From assembly GCF_004197395.1 (NCBI RefSeq), contig NZ_SELS01000004.1, positions 62,001 to 126,000 on the forward strand: a stretch of DNA of 64,000 nt, in the 5' to 3' direction. Below the pieces are notes generated by a model. It did not search any database and was not told the origin of the DNA. It saw only the letters and a list, made by a program, of their open reading frames with translations. Position numbers and translations under genes: made by a program. How positions within the stretch are numbered: the stretch's first letter is position 1; every line of letters starts with the position of its first letter. Origin of the DNA: Paraburkholderia sp. UYCP14C. GTDB taxonomy: Bacteria; Pseudomonadota; Gammaproteobacteria; Burkholderiales; Burkholderiaceae. Below are positions 1-8,776 of this stretch, piece by piece.

Positions 1-80
1 AGGTCGATTGCGATTCCTGCCGCGTGCCGCACGACGGCAACTAAACAGAAGACGCTGGCGCTGCCCGGCGGCGCCACCGC

Positions 81-938
81 TCAAGCCGAGCGGCGCGGCT
101 GATCGACGGGCTCGATCAGCGTTTGCGCCGCCGCAGCAGCGTCACCCGACGACGCCGCAGCCACCACGTCGCCCTCTTGCGCGACCGTCCCCGCCACCGC
201 GTTACCGGCCTGCATCTCGCGCAGCACGCTCGCCACAACTTGCTGGGCCTGCGCCGCAAGCACCCGCCGGTCGGCGTCCGACGCGAGCGGTGCGCCCACG
301 TACACGTGCGCGGTCAGCGGACCGCCACGCAACAGCATATCGAGCGAGTCGGACAACGACAGATCGTCGATATACGCGGGTGCCGTCGACTGTCGGCCGT
401 GCGCGTCCTCGTACATGATGCACAGCGGCTGCACCGGCACACCGGCCGACACCGCTGCCTGGAACATGTTCGCGTGAAACGGCAGCAACTCGAGCCCGTT
501 CGACGTCGTGCCTTCGGGGAACACGCACATCAGCTCGCCCGCCCCGAGCCGGGCGGCGAGTTCGTGCATGATGCGCTTCGCGTCGCTGCGCTTCTCGCGC
601 TGGATGAACACCGTGTCGAGCTGCTGCGCGAGCCAGCCGACCACCGGCCATTGCCGGATCTCCGCCTTCGACACGAACGGCGTCGGCCGCCATGCGTTGA
701 TCACGTAGATGTCGATCCACGAGATGTGATTGGCGACGACGAGCGTGCCACGATCGAGCCGCGCCGCATCGTTGTGCACGACGAGGCGCATGCCGCACAG
801 CCGCAGCATCTTCAGCGACCACGCGCGATTGAGCGCGTGACGCCGCTCGGCGCTCGCGTTCGGAAAGCGCGTCGCGACGGTCCACATGCCGTGCAGCAGA
901 TGCGTGATCAGACGGACCTTGCGTAACGCGAGCTTCAT
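81..938 (-). CDS. plsC: 1-acyl-sn-glycerol-3-phosphate acyltransferase (PlsC family)
   Basis: Predicted inner-membrane-associated acyltransferase of 285 residues that would acylate lysophosphatidic acid to phosphatidic acid in phospholipid synthesis. Directly visible are the acyltransferase motif I NHISWID (H71-x4-D76) and motif III FPEGTTS (about residues 140-146). The ATG at 938 is chosen because AAGGAAAG lies just upstream and the homology starts there; the same frame stays open far upstream but only as an antisense shadow of the next gene. The C-terminal 45 residues are Ala/Val-rich and probably variable. It is the last gene of the leftward pyrimidine operon, 38 bp after the pseudo-dihydroorotase. 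Family certain, exact lipid substrate inferred. Confidence 0.93.
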   Translation of the reverse strand: MKLALRKVRLITHLLHGMWTVATRFPNASAERRHALNRAWSLKMLRLCGMRLVVHNDAARLDRGTLVVANHISWIDIYVINAWRPTPFVSKAEIRQWPVVGWLAQQLDTVFIQREKRSDAKRIMHELAARLGAGELMCVFPEGTTSNGLELLPFHANMFQAAVSAGVPVQPLCIMYEDAHGRQSTAPAYIDDLSLSDSLDMLLRGGPLTAHVYVGAPLASDADRRVLAAQAQQVVASVLREMQAGNAVAGTVAQEGDVVAAASSGDAAAAAQTLIEPVDQPRRSA

Positions 939-976
939 GGGCGGAGCTTTCCTTGACTGGACCGAAACGATACCGC

Positions 977-2257
977 TCAGCGCTGCTCGTAGGCGAGCTG
1001 CCCGGACACGACGGTCGCGCGCACCTGGGCCGGCAGCTCGTAGCCGAGGAACGGCGTGTTGTGCCCCTGGCTCTTCAGCGCACGCGGCTCGACGCGCCAG
1101 TGAGCGTGACGGTCGAACACGCACAGGTCGGCCACCGCGCCGACCGCGATGCGGCCGGCCGCTTCGAGGCCGAGCACCTGCGCCGGCGCCGCGGTGATGC
1201 GATTGAGCGCGGTCGCGAGCGGCACGCCCGCGTCGTCGGCCCACTTCACCGTCAGCGACAGGAACAGTTCGAGGCCGGTCGCGCCGGGCGTCGCTTCGGC
1301 GAACGGCAGCAGCTTTTCGTCGTCGTCGACCGGCGTGTGCGCGGAGCAGATCGCGTCGATGGTGCCGTCGACGAGGCCCGCGCGGATCGCTTCGCGATCG
1401 CGCTGCTGACGCAGCGGCGGATCGAGCCGGAACTGCGAGTCGAAATAACCGATGTCGAGGTCGATCAGATGCACGTGATTCACGGTGACGTCGCACGACA
1501 CCGGCAGGCCTTCGGCCTTCGCCGCGCGCACGAGCGCCACGCCAGCCGCCGACGACACGTGCGAAACATGCACGCGCGCGCCGGTCACTCGCACGAGTTC
1601 GAAGATCGTATGCAGCGCGATCGTTTCAGCGGCCACCGGCACGCCCGACAATCCGAGCCGCGACGCGAGCGCACCGCTCGCGGCGACGCCGCCCTTGCCG
1701 AGGTACGCATCGACGGGACGCAGCCACACGGTGAAGCCATAGGTCTTCGCGTATTGCAGCGCGCGCATCGTCACCTGAGTGTCGACGATCGGCGTGTCGG
1801 CCTGCGAAAAGCCGATGCAGCCCGCTTCGGTCAGCCCGACCATCTCGGTGATGACCTGCCCTTTGAGACCGACCGTCAGCGCACCGAGCGGGTACACGTG
1901 CGCCTGATTCAGATTGCGCGCGCGGAACCTCAGCATCTCGACGAGGCCCGGCTCGTCGAGCGTCGGATCGGTGTCCGGCAGGCAGACCAGGCTCGTCACG
2001 CCGCCCGCGACCGCCGCGGCCATTTCCGATTTGAGCGTCGCCTTGTGCTCATAGCCCGGCTCGCGCAATCTCGCGCACAGGTCGACGAGACCCGGCGCGA
2101 CGAAGAGGCCCTTCGCGTCGATCGTGCGCTCCGCCTGGAAGCCGGCCGGCGCCTGGCCGAGGGCGGCGATCTTGCCCGCCTCGATAAAAATGTCCTGCCG
2201 CTGTTCGGTGCCCGCTGCCGGATCGATCAGCGTGCCGCCTTGAATATGCATCTTCAT
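977..2257 (-). CDS. pyrX: Dihydroorotase-like protein, probably catalytically inactive (PyrC'/PyrX)
   Basis: A 426-residue amidohydrolase-fold protein clearly related to dihydroorotase (PGLVDLxxRLREPG, NPP-like DPPLR region), but lacking its metal site. Active enzymes have HxH in the first motif; here residues 61-63 are Cys-Ala-Arg. The late DHAPH-type motif reads SAHTP, so the catalytic Asp is also lost, and the middle HH motif reads VNHV. In Pseudomonas an inactive homologue like this is a structural partner of aspartate carbamoyltransferase, and it lies immediately downstream of pyrB here (56-bp gap), so the same scaffold role is inferred. A true pyrC should exist elsewhere in the genome. 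Many annotators would label it simply dihydroorotase. Confidence 0.9.
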   Translation of the reverse strand: MKMHIQGGTLIDPAAGTEQRQDIFIEAGKIAALGQAPAGFQAERTIDAKGLFVAPGLVDLCARLREPGYEHKATLKSEMAAAVAGGVTSLVCLPDTDPTLDEPGLVEMLRFRARNLNQAHVYPLGALTVGLKGQVITEMVGLTEAGCIGFSQADTPIVDTQVTMRALQYAKTYGFTVWLRPVDAYLGKGGVAASGALASRLGLSGVPVAAETIALHTIFELVRVTGARVHVSHVSSAAGVALVRAAKAEGLPVSCDVTVNHVHLIDLDIGYFDSQFRLDPPLRQQRDREAIRAGLVDGTIDAICSAHTPVDDDEKLLPFAEATPGATGLELFLSLTVKWADDAGVPLATALNRITAAPAQVLGLEAAGRIAVGAVADLCVFDRHAHWRVEPRALKSQGHNTPFLGYELPAQVRATVVSGQLAYEQR

Positions 2258-2313
2258 GCGCTGCCTTTGTTAAACCTTGGTTCAGCCTGTGCTTCGGCTT
2301 CCTGATCAGTCGT

Positions 2314-3339
2314 TCAGTCGTTGTTGCCCGCGACGATCCCCATCACCGCCATGCGCACCGCGATACCGAACGTGACCTGATTCAGGATCACCGATTGCGG
2401 GCCGTCCGCAACCTGCGAGTCGATCTCGACGCCGCGGTTCATCGGGCCGGGGTGCATCACGATCGCATCGGGGGCGGCGAGCGCGAGACGCTCGGGCGTC
2501 AGCCCCCAGCTCTTGAAGTACTCCTGCGACGACGGCAGCAATGCGCCGCTCATGCGTTCGTTCTGCAGGCGCAGCATGATGATCACGTCGACGTCCTTCA
2601 GGCCTTCGTCGAGGTTGTGGAACACGCGCACGCCCATCTGTTCGAGGCCGCCCGGCAGCAGCGTGCGCGGACCGATCGCGCGCACTTCGGGCACGCCGAG
2701 CGTGGTCAGCGCATGAATGTCCGAGCGCGCGACGCGCGAATGCAGGATGTCGCCGACGATCGCCACACGCAGCTTCGTGAAATCCTTCTTGTAGTGGCGG
2801 ATCGTGTACATGTCGAGCAGACCCTGCGTCGGGTGCGCGTGACGGCCGTCGCCGGCGTTGATCACGTGCACGTGCGGCGCGCAGTGCTGCGCAATCAGGA
2901 ACGGCGCACCGCTCGACGCGTGACGCACGACGAACAGATCCGCGTGCATCGCCGACAGATTGTTGATCGTGTCGAGCAGCGATTCGCCCTTGCTCGTCGA
3001 CGACGCGTTGATGTTCAGGTTCAGCACGTCGGCCGACAGCCGCGTGGCCGCGATCTCGAACGTGGTGCGCGTGCGCGTCGAGTTTTCGAAGAACAGATTG
3101 AACACCGACTTGCCGCGCAGCAGCGGCACCTTCTTCACTTCGCGATCGGTCACGCTGACGAACTGGTCGGCGGTCTCGAGAATGTGATTGACGATGGCCT
3201 TCGGCAGCCCCTCGATCGACAGCAGATGTTTGAGCTCGCCATTTTTCGTGAGCTGCGGATTGCCCTTCAGGAAGCCGTAGCGAAAGCGCTCGGAGGCGCT
3301 AGCGGAGGAATCTTGCGGAGCCTGGGTGGCGGTGTTCAT
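2314..3339 (-). CDS. pyrB: Aspartate carbamoyltransferase catalytic subunit
   Basis: Catalyses the committed step of pyrimidine synthesis, carbamoyl phosphate plus aspartate to carbamoyl aspartate, in the cytoplasm. The 341-residue product shows the carbamoyl-phosphate loop [11 protein letters not shown] (STRTR at about residues 87-91), the HPTQ motif near residue 170 and the [10 protein letters not shown] aspartate-side motif near the C-terminus. It has about 30 extra N-terminal residues compared with the usual 310, typical of class A enzymes that bind PyrX-like partners. No pyrI regulatory subunit is present; the neighbours are pyrR upstream and the inactive dihydroorotase homologue downstream. 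Confidence 0.97.
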   Translation of the reverse strand: MNTATQAPQDSSASASERFRYGFLKGNPQLTKNGELKHLLSIEGLPKAIVNHILETADQFVSVTDREVKKVPLLRGKSVFNLFFENSTRTRTTFEIAATRLSADVLNLNINASSTSKGESLLDTINNLSAMHADLFVVRHASSGAPFLIAQHCAPHVHVINAGDGRHAHPTQGLLDMYTIRHYKKDFTKLRVAIVGDILHSRVARSDIHALTTLGVPEVRAIGPRTLLPGGLEQMGVRVFHNLDEGLKDVDVIIMLRLQNERMSGALLPSSQEYFKSWGLTPERLALAAPDAIVMHPGPMNRGVEIDSQVADGPQSVILNQVTFGIAVRMAVMGIVAGNND

Positions 3340-3407
3340 GATGTACCTGCTTCAAATACGGGCTTCAACGTGATCGAGGTTGCGTCGACACGCCGCTCGC
3401 GCGCGTT

Positions 3408-3947
3408 TCAATCGACGCGTGCTTCAGTGTGAAAAGAGAACCGCTGGCCGCCCGCGCCGTCGTCTTCGTGGGCCAGCACGAGCGTGGCGTCGGCCGGCAC
3501 GTCGACCATGCCGCCGACGAAGCGCGCCGCCACCGGCAACTCGCGTCCGCCGCGATCGGCGAGCACCGCGAGTTCGACCGAGGCCGGCCGGCCATAGTCG
3601 TACAGCTCGTTCACCGCCGCGCGGATCGTGCGGCCGGTGTACAGCACGTCGTCGACCAGCACGATGCGACGGCCGTCGACCGCGAACGGCAGCGAGGTCG
3701 GGCTCGCCTGCGCGTGCAGTCCTTTCTTCGCGTAGTCGTCGCGATGCAGCGCGACGTTCACCACGCCGAAGCTCGCCAGCTTCAGGTCGTGCGCGAGGCG
3801 CTCGGCGAGCCACGCGCCGCCCCTATGGATGCCGGCGAGTACCGCCGCTTCCGCATCGTCTTGCGAGGCGACAAGCTGATCGCCATACGCCGCGCGAATC
3901 TGGTCGAGCAACGCGCGATACAACGCTTCGGCGTCAATGGAACTCAT
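3408..3947 (-). CDS. pyrR: PyrR bifunctional pyrimidine operon regulator / uracil phosphoribosyltransferase
   Basis: A 179-residue type I phosphoribosyltransferase. The PRPP-binding signature [16 protein letters not shown] lies near residues 96-111, with [11 protein letters not shown] nearer the N-terminus, both as in PyrR. In Bacillus it binds pyr mRNA and controls attenuation; in Gram-negatives the RNA-binding role is less certain and I see no obvious anti-terminator before pyrB. The start overlaps the end of ruvX by 14 bp and pyrB follows after 68 bp, so the genes are very likely cotranscribed and translationally coupled. Confidence 0.93.
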   Translation of the reverse strand: MSSIDAEALYRALLDQIRAAYGDQLVASQDDAEAAVLAGIHRGGAWLAERLAHDLKLASFGVVNVALHRDDYAKKGLHAQASPTSLPFAVDGRRIVLVDDVLYTGRTIRAAVNELYDYGRPASVELAVLADRGGRELPVAARFVGGMVDVPADATLVLAHEDDGAGGQRFSFHTEARVD

Positions 3948-4374
3948 GATTGTCGGAAAGTCCGTCTAGATATTGCTGGAGGATGATGCTTGCGGCTTCG
4001 GCATCGAGCATGTCGGCGCGGGCGTTGCCGGCGCGGATTTCCGCCTCGGCCTCGACCGACGAGTAGCGCTCGTCGACCCACGTGACCGGCAGATTGAAGC
4101 GGCCGTTCAGCTGGTTGCCGAAGCGCTTCGCGAGTTGCGTGCGCTCGTGCGGCGTGCCGTCGGGGTGCATCGGCAAGCCGACCACCAGCGCATCGGGTTT
4201 CCATTCGGCGATCAGCTTGCCGAGCGCTTCGAAGCGGTAATCCTTGCTGCGGTTCTGCACGACGACGAGCGGCCGCGCGCGACGCGTGAGCGAATTGCCG
4301 ACCGCCACGCCGATGCGTTTCTCGCCATAGTCGAACGCAAGCAGCGTCGCCTCACGTCCGGCCGGCAGATTCAT
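3934..4374 (-). CDS. ruvX: YqgF/RuvX RNase H-fold nuclease (16S rRNA 5' maturation / putative Holliday junction resolvase)
   Basis: A 146-residue RNase H-fold protein, the normal family length. The metal-binding start motif [15 protein letters not shown] is at about residues 13-27, followed by a [11 protein letters not shown] loop, VDERYSS and the C-terminal [14 protein letters not shown] helix, all diagnostic of YqgF. In E. coli the protein processes the 5' end of pre-16S rRNA. It is 10 bp downstream of yqgE and overlaps pyrR by 14 bp, the standard yqgE-yqgF pairing. Confidence 0.95.
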   Translation of the reverse strand: MNLPAGREATLLAFDYGEKRIGVAVGNSLTRRARPLVVVQNRSKDYRFEALGKLIAEWKPDALVVGLPMHPDGTPHERTQLAKRFGNQLNGRFNLPVTWVDERYSSVEAEAEIRAGNARADMLDAEAASIILQQYLDGLSDNHEFH

Positions 4375-4384
4375 GCGCGGCCCC

Positions 4385-4963
4385 TCATGCGTGCCCGGCC
4401 TCGCCCGACAGCATCGACAGCGACACGCCGAGCAGCGCGAGCGCCGCTTCGAGACGATCTTCGGCCGGCACGTCGAAGACGATCTTCGGATCGGCCTCGA
4501 CGGTCAGCCAGCCGTTCTTGGAGATCTCATCCTCGAGCTGACCGGCGCCCCAGCCAGCGTGACCGAGCGTCAGCAGAAAGCGCTCCGGACCGGTGCCGCT
4601 CGCGACGGCCTCGAGCACGTCTTTCGACGTGGTCATTTCGAGCCCGCCCGGCACCGACATCGACGACGTGTATGAGTTACCGCCTTTCGGATCGTGCAGC
4701 ACGAAGCCGCGCTCGGTTTGCACCGGGCCGCCGAAATACACGGGAACATGGAGAAGCGGTTCGATCTCGAGCTTCAGATCGATGCGATTGAAGAGCGCCT
4801 GCAGGTCGATATCGGTCGGCCGGTTGATCACGAGGCCGAGCGCGCCGCGCTCACTGTGATCGCAAAGGTAGACCACCGTTCCTGAAAACGTCGGATCGGC
4901 CATGTTCGGCATGGCGATCAGGAACTGGTTGGTCAGATTGATGCGATCGGTACTCTTGGACAT
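4385..4963 (-). CDS. yqgE: YqgE/AlgH family protein (DUF179)
   Basis: A 192-residue member of the conserved YqgE/AlgH family of unknown biochemical function. Family landmarks are [20 protein letters not shown] near the N-terminus, [19 protein letters not shown] and [16 protein letters not shown]. The ATG at 4963 gives the start at [10 protein letters not shown] expected for the family; the frame is open 24 codons further but that part has no family match. First gene of the leftward yqgE-ruvX-pyrR-pyrB-pyrX-plsC run. Pseudomonas AlgH was linked to alginate regulation, but that function should not be transferred here. Confidence 0.93.
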   Translation of the reverse strand: MSKSTDRINLTNQFLIAMPNMADPTFSGTVVYLCDHSERGALGLVINRPTDIDLQALFNRIDLKLEIEPLLHVPVYFGGPVQTERGFVLHDPKGGNSYTSSMSVPGGLEMTTSKDVLEAVASGTGPERFLLTLGHAGWGAGQLEDEISKNGWLTVEADPKIVFDVPAEDRLEAALALLGVSLSMLSGEAGHA

Positions 4964-5273
4964 AGTTCGGATTTTAGCAAAGACGATGCGGGATGGCGGG
5001 GCTGCTTTGAGCATTGCCGCACGTTGCGGTTGCACGCTGCGTGCCGCGCCATCGACGCCGGTTCAAGTTGCACTCTATCACGCGCGCGACTCGTGCCATG
5101 CCGCGATCAGGCGCCGAAACACCGCGTACAACGGCAGGTTCGGCGCGCCTCGCGCAGCGGCGAGATTGTGACTTGTCACAATGGGATTCAGCGGGTCCGG
5201 CGCGCGTCAGTCGAGGCGTTGCGGATGCAATTCGCGCGCCACCTCGCGCGTCTGGTTCGAGCCGGCTTGCGCT

Positions 5274-6680
5274 TCACGCGCCGCCCTGCTCGATCGCGCG
5301 GGTGAGGGCGGCGAGCGCCGCCTGGTTGAAGCTGCGGCCCGCCGGCCCAACGCCCGCGGCGACCTTGTGCAGCGTCGCGCGCAAGGCCTCGGCGGCCTGT
5401 TCGAGCGTGTCGGCCGGCGGCGCGCCGACGATCACGTGCGCGCGCACCGCCGGCGTGGCGACGCCCGCATGCGCGCGACGCCGCCACGCGAGACCGAGCG
5501 CGTCGGCGAGCAGCGCCACGTGGCCGAGGCCGAGCGCGCAGGCGGCCGAGCCGAGCCGGTAGGCGGCGTCACCCGCCTGCAGCGCTTCGCCAGGATCGGC
5601 TTTCTCCGGCTGATCAGCTGCGCGGGCATGTGCGGCGAGCGCCTCGATCGACGCGTCGGCGGTCTGCAGAAAGTCCTCGTACGCGTTTGCGTTGACGCTC
5701 AGCACGCCGAGATCGCGCGTGTGCGGCAGCGCCTGCGCCTCGCGCGCACCGGCCTCCCACAGCGCCTCCGACGACTGCGTGCCGGCCACGTGCCAGCCGA
5801 CGGTCAAGCCGTAGTCGTGCAGCACTTCGACCTGGTCGGCGTCTTGCGCGGCCGCGCCGAACAGCGCGTAGTCGCGCCACAGCAGCGCGAGCGTCGCGCG
5901 CACCAGCGAACGCGGCGCGCGCTCGATGCCGCGCGCGTGATCCGCGAGCGCCAGGTTGCAGCGCGCGTAGAAGCGCCGCGCGTCGACATCGCGGATCGCG
6001 TGGCCGCGCGCGCGCAGCGCCTGCGCGCAGGCGCGTGCGAGCCGCCAGAAGTCGTAGGGATCAGGGCCGGCGAGTTCGGCGAAGACGGCGTCGAGCTCGT
6101 CGAGCGCGGCGTTCGTGACCGCCAGCGCCACCGCGCTGCCCGTGTCGGCCTGCGAGCGCAGCACCGGCAGCAAGGCGCGCTCGTAGCGCGCCCGCTGATG
6201 TGCAAGCTGATCGGCCGATTGCGCGTGGAGCGAAGCCGGCGGCACCGGCCGCGCGCACAACGCGAGGTCTTCGAACGCGACGGCGGAGCCCGGCGTAGGT
6301 TCGACGAGTTGCGCGCACAGCTCGCGATAGTGGTTGAACAGCGTCGGCGAGCAGCTGAGCTCGCGCAGATTGTGACGTTCGAGCGCCGTGCGGAAGTCGC
6401 GCAGCGCCGCGCCGAACACTGGCCGCGCGCTGTCCGCTTCGGCCGGCTCGCCGCTCGCGAGCGGCGAGAGCCGCACGAGCGCGTCGGCGAAACGCTGCGC
6501 GCTGAGCCAGCCCGCCGTGCGCAAAGCATGCGACGCGCGCAGCAGCGCGGCACCGCTCTCGTTGCGCTGCTCGAACGCGAGGGACGCCTCGGCGAGCGCG
6601 AGTTCCGCAGGGCGGACCGCGCCGCCGCGCGGATTCGGCAGTGCATCGATGGAAAGGGGTGCTGCGGATCGAAGAGTCAT
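5274..6680 (-). CDS. FimL / ChpA N-terminal-domain-like scaffold protein (putative)
   Basis: A 468-residue all-alpha, Ala/Leu-rich soluble protein without signal peptide or membrane helix. Its pattern resembles the N-terminal region of the type IV pilus chemosensory kinase ChpA/PilL and its stand-alone relative FimL: an early Hpt-like helix pair (residues about 25-70, HALRTAGW), a RARYERALLPVL helix, a DFWRLARACAQAL helix about residue 210, and a second degenerate Hpt-like region near 320-380. I see no obvious phosphorylatable His in a conserved Hpt context and no kinase core, so it would be a scaffold rather than an enzyme. The assignment is from remembered sequence pattern only. The start at 6680 has a weak ribosome-binding site, so an internal start is possible. 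Confidence 0.5.
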   Translation of the reverse strand: MTLRSAAPLSIDALPNPRGGAVRPAELALAEASLAFEQRNESGAALLRASHALRTAGWLSAQRFADALVRLSPLASGEPAEADSARPVFGAALRDFRTALERHNLRELSCSPTLFNHYRELCAQLVEPTPGSAVAFEDLALCARPVPPASLHAQSADQLAHQRARYERALLPVLRSQADTGSAVALAVTNAALDELDAVFAELAGPDPYDFWRLARACAQALRARGHAIRDVDARRFYARCNLALADHARGIERAPRSLVRATLALLWRDYALFGAAAQDADQVEVLHDYGLTVGWHVAGTQSSEALWEAGAREAQALPHTRDLGVLSVNANAYEDFLQTADASIEALAAHARAADQPEKADPGEALQAGDAAYRLGSAACALGLGHVALLADALGLAWRRRAHAGVATPAVRAHVIVGAPPADTLEQAAEALRATLHKVAAGVGPAGRSFNQAALAALTRAIEQGGA

Positions 6681-7046
6681 GGGCAGGCGACACGAAGCTG
6701 ACGGGGCCGTCGCTTCGCGCCGCGTGCTGAGTGAGCGGCCAACGCGCGAACCGGCGACAGGACAATGACAGACTACCGTTGCGACACGACGCGTCCGACG
6801 ATGTTCCGCGCCGGCGCGCTCAGACAGGCGCCGGGCGCGCCGGACGCATCAAGCGATTGCAGCAGTTACGCGGTGGATGACACCGCAGACTTTCGGGAGC
6901 GAAGCTCAGGGTTCAGGTTCGGGACCGAACCTCGGGCCCGGTGTTGGGGCCAAAGCTTCAGGCGTACCGCACGAACCCGTCAGAGCGCGGCGCCGGAACC
7001 ATCGATCAAGCGACGCAAACGACCGACGCCGTCGGCTTGCCGAACC
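6681..7046. other. Intergenic stretch before the rubredoxin gene
   Basis: 366 bases between the FimL-like gene and the rubredoxin gene, both read leftward. No convincing reading frame. It contains a short palindrome at 6915-6932 (AGGTTCGG..CCGAACCT) inside a GC-rich patch, which could be a weak terminator or processing hairpin after the rubredoxin gene, but there is no T-tract. Confidence 0.4.
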
Positions 7047-7217
7047 TCAGATCTGGACCATTTCGAAGTCTTCCTTGCGCGCCCCGCACTCCGGACACGT
7101 CCAGTTGATGGGCACGTCCTCCCAGCGCGTGCCCGGCGCAATGCCTTCGTCGGGCAAGCCGGCCTCTTCGTCGTAAATCCAGCCGCAAATCAGGCACATC
7201 CAGCTTTGATATTCCAT
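7047..7217 (-). CDS. rubA: Rubredoxin
   Basis: A 56-residue electron carrier with one Fe(SCys)4 site. Both knuckles are present: CLICGWIYDE (residues 8-17) and CPECGARKEDF (41-51), with the aromatic core and typical PDEGIAPGTRWEDVP between them. Length is exactly that of rubredoxins. The ATG at 7215-7217 begins MEYQSW, the family start. Likely partner reductase or hydroxylase is not in this window. It is separated from thiD by a divergent 383-bp gap and from the FimL-like gene by 366 bp. Confidence 0.97.
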   Translation of the reverse strand: MEYQSWMCLICGWIYDEEAGLPDEGIAPGTRWEDVPINWTCPECGARKEDFEMVQI

Positions 7218-7600
7218 TCTTTTGTCGCGTCGTTGAGTCCGTGGAAGCGGGAGCCATGATGGTACCGTGTTGCCGCCCCCATGCCTAGCAATCGAAAACG
7301 CGCAATCGTAGCGTGGACCGGCCTTCGGCGGTGCGCCCGCATGCCGCGCAGGCACCGCTTGCGACGTCATGCCACGCGATAGCGGCGACCCGGCAAACGG
7401 TAGAGCGCGCCCTCGGTCAAGCTCGCGGCGCCAGCGCGGCAACCTCAAAACGATCCGCGACGGCCCACCCGATCAGCGGGCCGCGAGGCAGCCTCGAACG
7501 GGCCCTGCCGCGCGAAAAAACGCCCTCTGCGCGGTTTAGGCCGCATAATTGAGCCAATTGCGCACTTTGCGCCGAAATCCTGCTTTCCTTATCCATTTTC
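7218..7600. other. Divergent intergenic region, rubredoxin / thiD
   Basis: 383 bases between genes read in opposite directions, so promoters for both are expected here. No coding potential is convincing. I cannot point to a clear -35/-10 pair. GC content falls slightly in the last 60 bases before thiD. Confidence 0.4.
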
Positions 7601-8464
7601 ATGCCCAGCGACACGCCTCCGATCGTCCTCACCTTCGGCCTCTCCGATCCCACCGGCGGCTCCGGCCTGCAGGCGGACCTGATGACACTTGCCAGCATGG
7701 GCTGCCACGGCGTTTCCGTGCTCACGGGCTATACCGTGCGCGACTCGGCGAGCTGCGACGAAGTCACCGGGCTCGACCCCGAAGTCGTCGCAACGCAGGC
7801 GCGGATGCTGCTCGAGGACATGCCGATCGCCGCATTCAAGGTCGGCGCGTGCACGCGCGCCGAAGTGGTGAGCGCGATCGCGGAAGTCGTCGCCGACTAC
7901 GACGACATCCCGCTGATCCTCGCCCCGGACTTCACGCTCGACGACGAACACGTGCTCGCCGCCGACGAACTGCGCGAAGCGATCGCCGATCTGCTCGCGC
8001 CGCAAACCACGCTGCTGGTCGCCGACTCGGCCACCCTGCTCGCGCTCGCGCAGCCCGACGGCGACGCGGAGGCGCCGAGCCTCGACGCGGCGATCTCGCA
8101 CCTGTTGTCGCAGGGCTGCGAGTACATTCTGTCGACCGAAACCGGCACGCATCGGCTCGTCAACACCCTCTTCAGCGAAGACGGCCAGGTGCGTCAGGAC
8201 ATGTGGGACCGCGTGCCGCATCGGCTGACGGGCCTGACCGATACGCTCGGCGCGGCAATCGCGGCGTTGCTGGCCAACGGCCAGGAGCCGGCGGAAGCGG
8301 TGCGCGAAAGCCAGGAGTACCTGTATCAGGCGGTGCGCAATGCATTCCGGCCAGGCATGGGGGCGTACATGCCCGATCGCTTCTTCTGGGCGCGCAGCAG
8401 CGACGACGACGAAACGCCGCCCGCGCAAGGCAAGGGCGCGGCGCCAGGGGAAGCGCGGCACTGA
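7601..8464 (+). CDS. thiD: Hydroxymethylpyrimidine/phosphomethylpyrimidine kinase
   Basis: A 287-residue ribokinase-fold kinase that phosphorylates hydroxymethylpyrimidine (phosphate) in thiamine synthesis. Visible landmarks are DPTGGSGLQADLMTLASMGCHG near the N-terminus (substrate and lid region), the KVGACTRAEVVSAI segment, PLILAPDFTLDDEHVL and a C-terminal GLTDTLGAAIAALLANG stretch corresponding to the GTGD anion-hole region. That last motif reads DTLGAA rather than the textbook GTGCT, a variation I believe is shared by burkholderial ThiD. The gene stands alone and is closed by a good intrinsic terminator. Confidence 0.88.
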   Translation: MPSDTPPIVLTFGLSDPTGGSGLQADLMTLASMGCHGVSVLTGYTVRDSASCDEVTGLDPEVVATQARMLLEDMPIAAFKVGACTRAEVVSAIAEVVADYDDIPLILAPDFTLDDEHVLAADELREAIADLLAPQTTLLVADSATLLALAQPDGDAEAPSLDAAISHLLSQGCEYILSTETGTHRLVNTLFSEDGQVRQDMWDRVPHRLTGLTDTLGAAIAALLANGQEPAEAVRESQEYLYQAVRNAFRPGMGAYMPDRFFWARSSDDDETPPAQGKGAAPGEARH

Positions 8465-8776
8465 CCGCGCCATTCACCGGTATTGACTAAAAACCCGCGT
8501 CCAGGCGGGTTTTTTTCATTCAACGTCTTTTTCGCGATTTCCGCGAATTTTCATTCGATTTATCGGTAAATGAATAACGCAATTCGAATTTCGCTATCGA
8601 TACTGCCGCGGCCCGTGCATATCGTGAGTTTTGTAGTTTATCTATTTCGCATGAGAGCATGAATTTTGCTTTGGGGCCAATGTAACCGGACGTTCTACGG
8701 CGTAATCAAACGTTACAACGTCGATGACTCGCTTTGTCTAGACTTAACGAATTCTTAACAATCCATATGTCCCCAC
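8465..8776. other. AT-rich intergenic region upstream of the sulfation module
   Basis: 312 bases. The first part is the thiD terminator. From about 8520 to 8776 the DNA is markedly richer in A/T than its surroundings and holds no open frame. It must carry the promoter of the sulfotransferase gene, but no box pair stands out. Its composition, and the AT-leaning first codons of the next gene, suggest an acquired or regulated segment. Confidence 0.5.
8488..8518 (+). terminator. Rho-independent terminator after thiD
   Basis: The stem AAACCCGC pairs with GCGGGTTT around a short GTCCAG loop, followed by a run of seven T residues. It lies 24 bases after the thiD stop codon. Confidence 0.88.
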
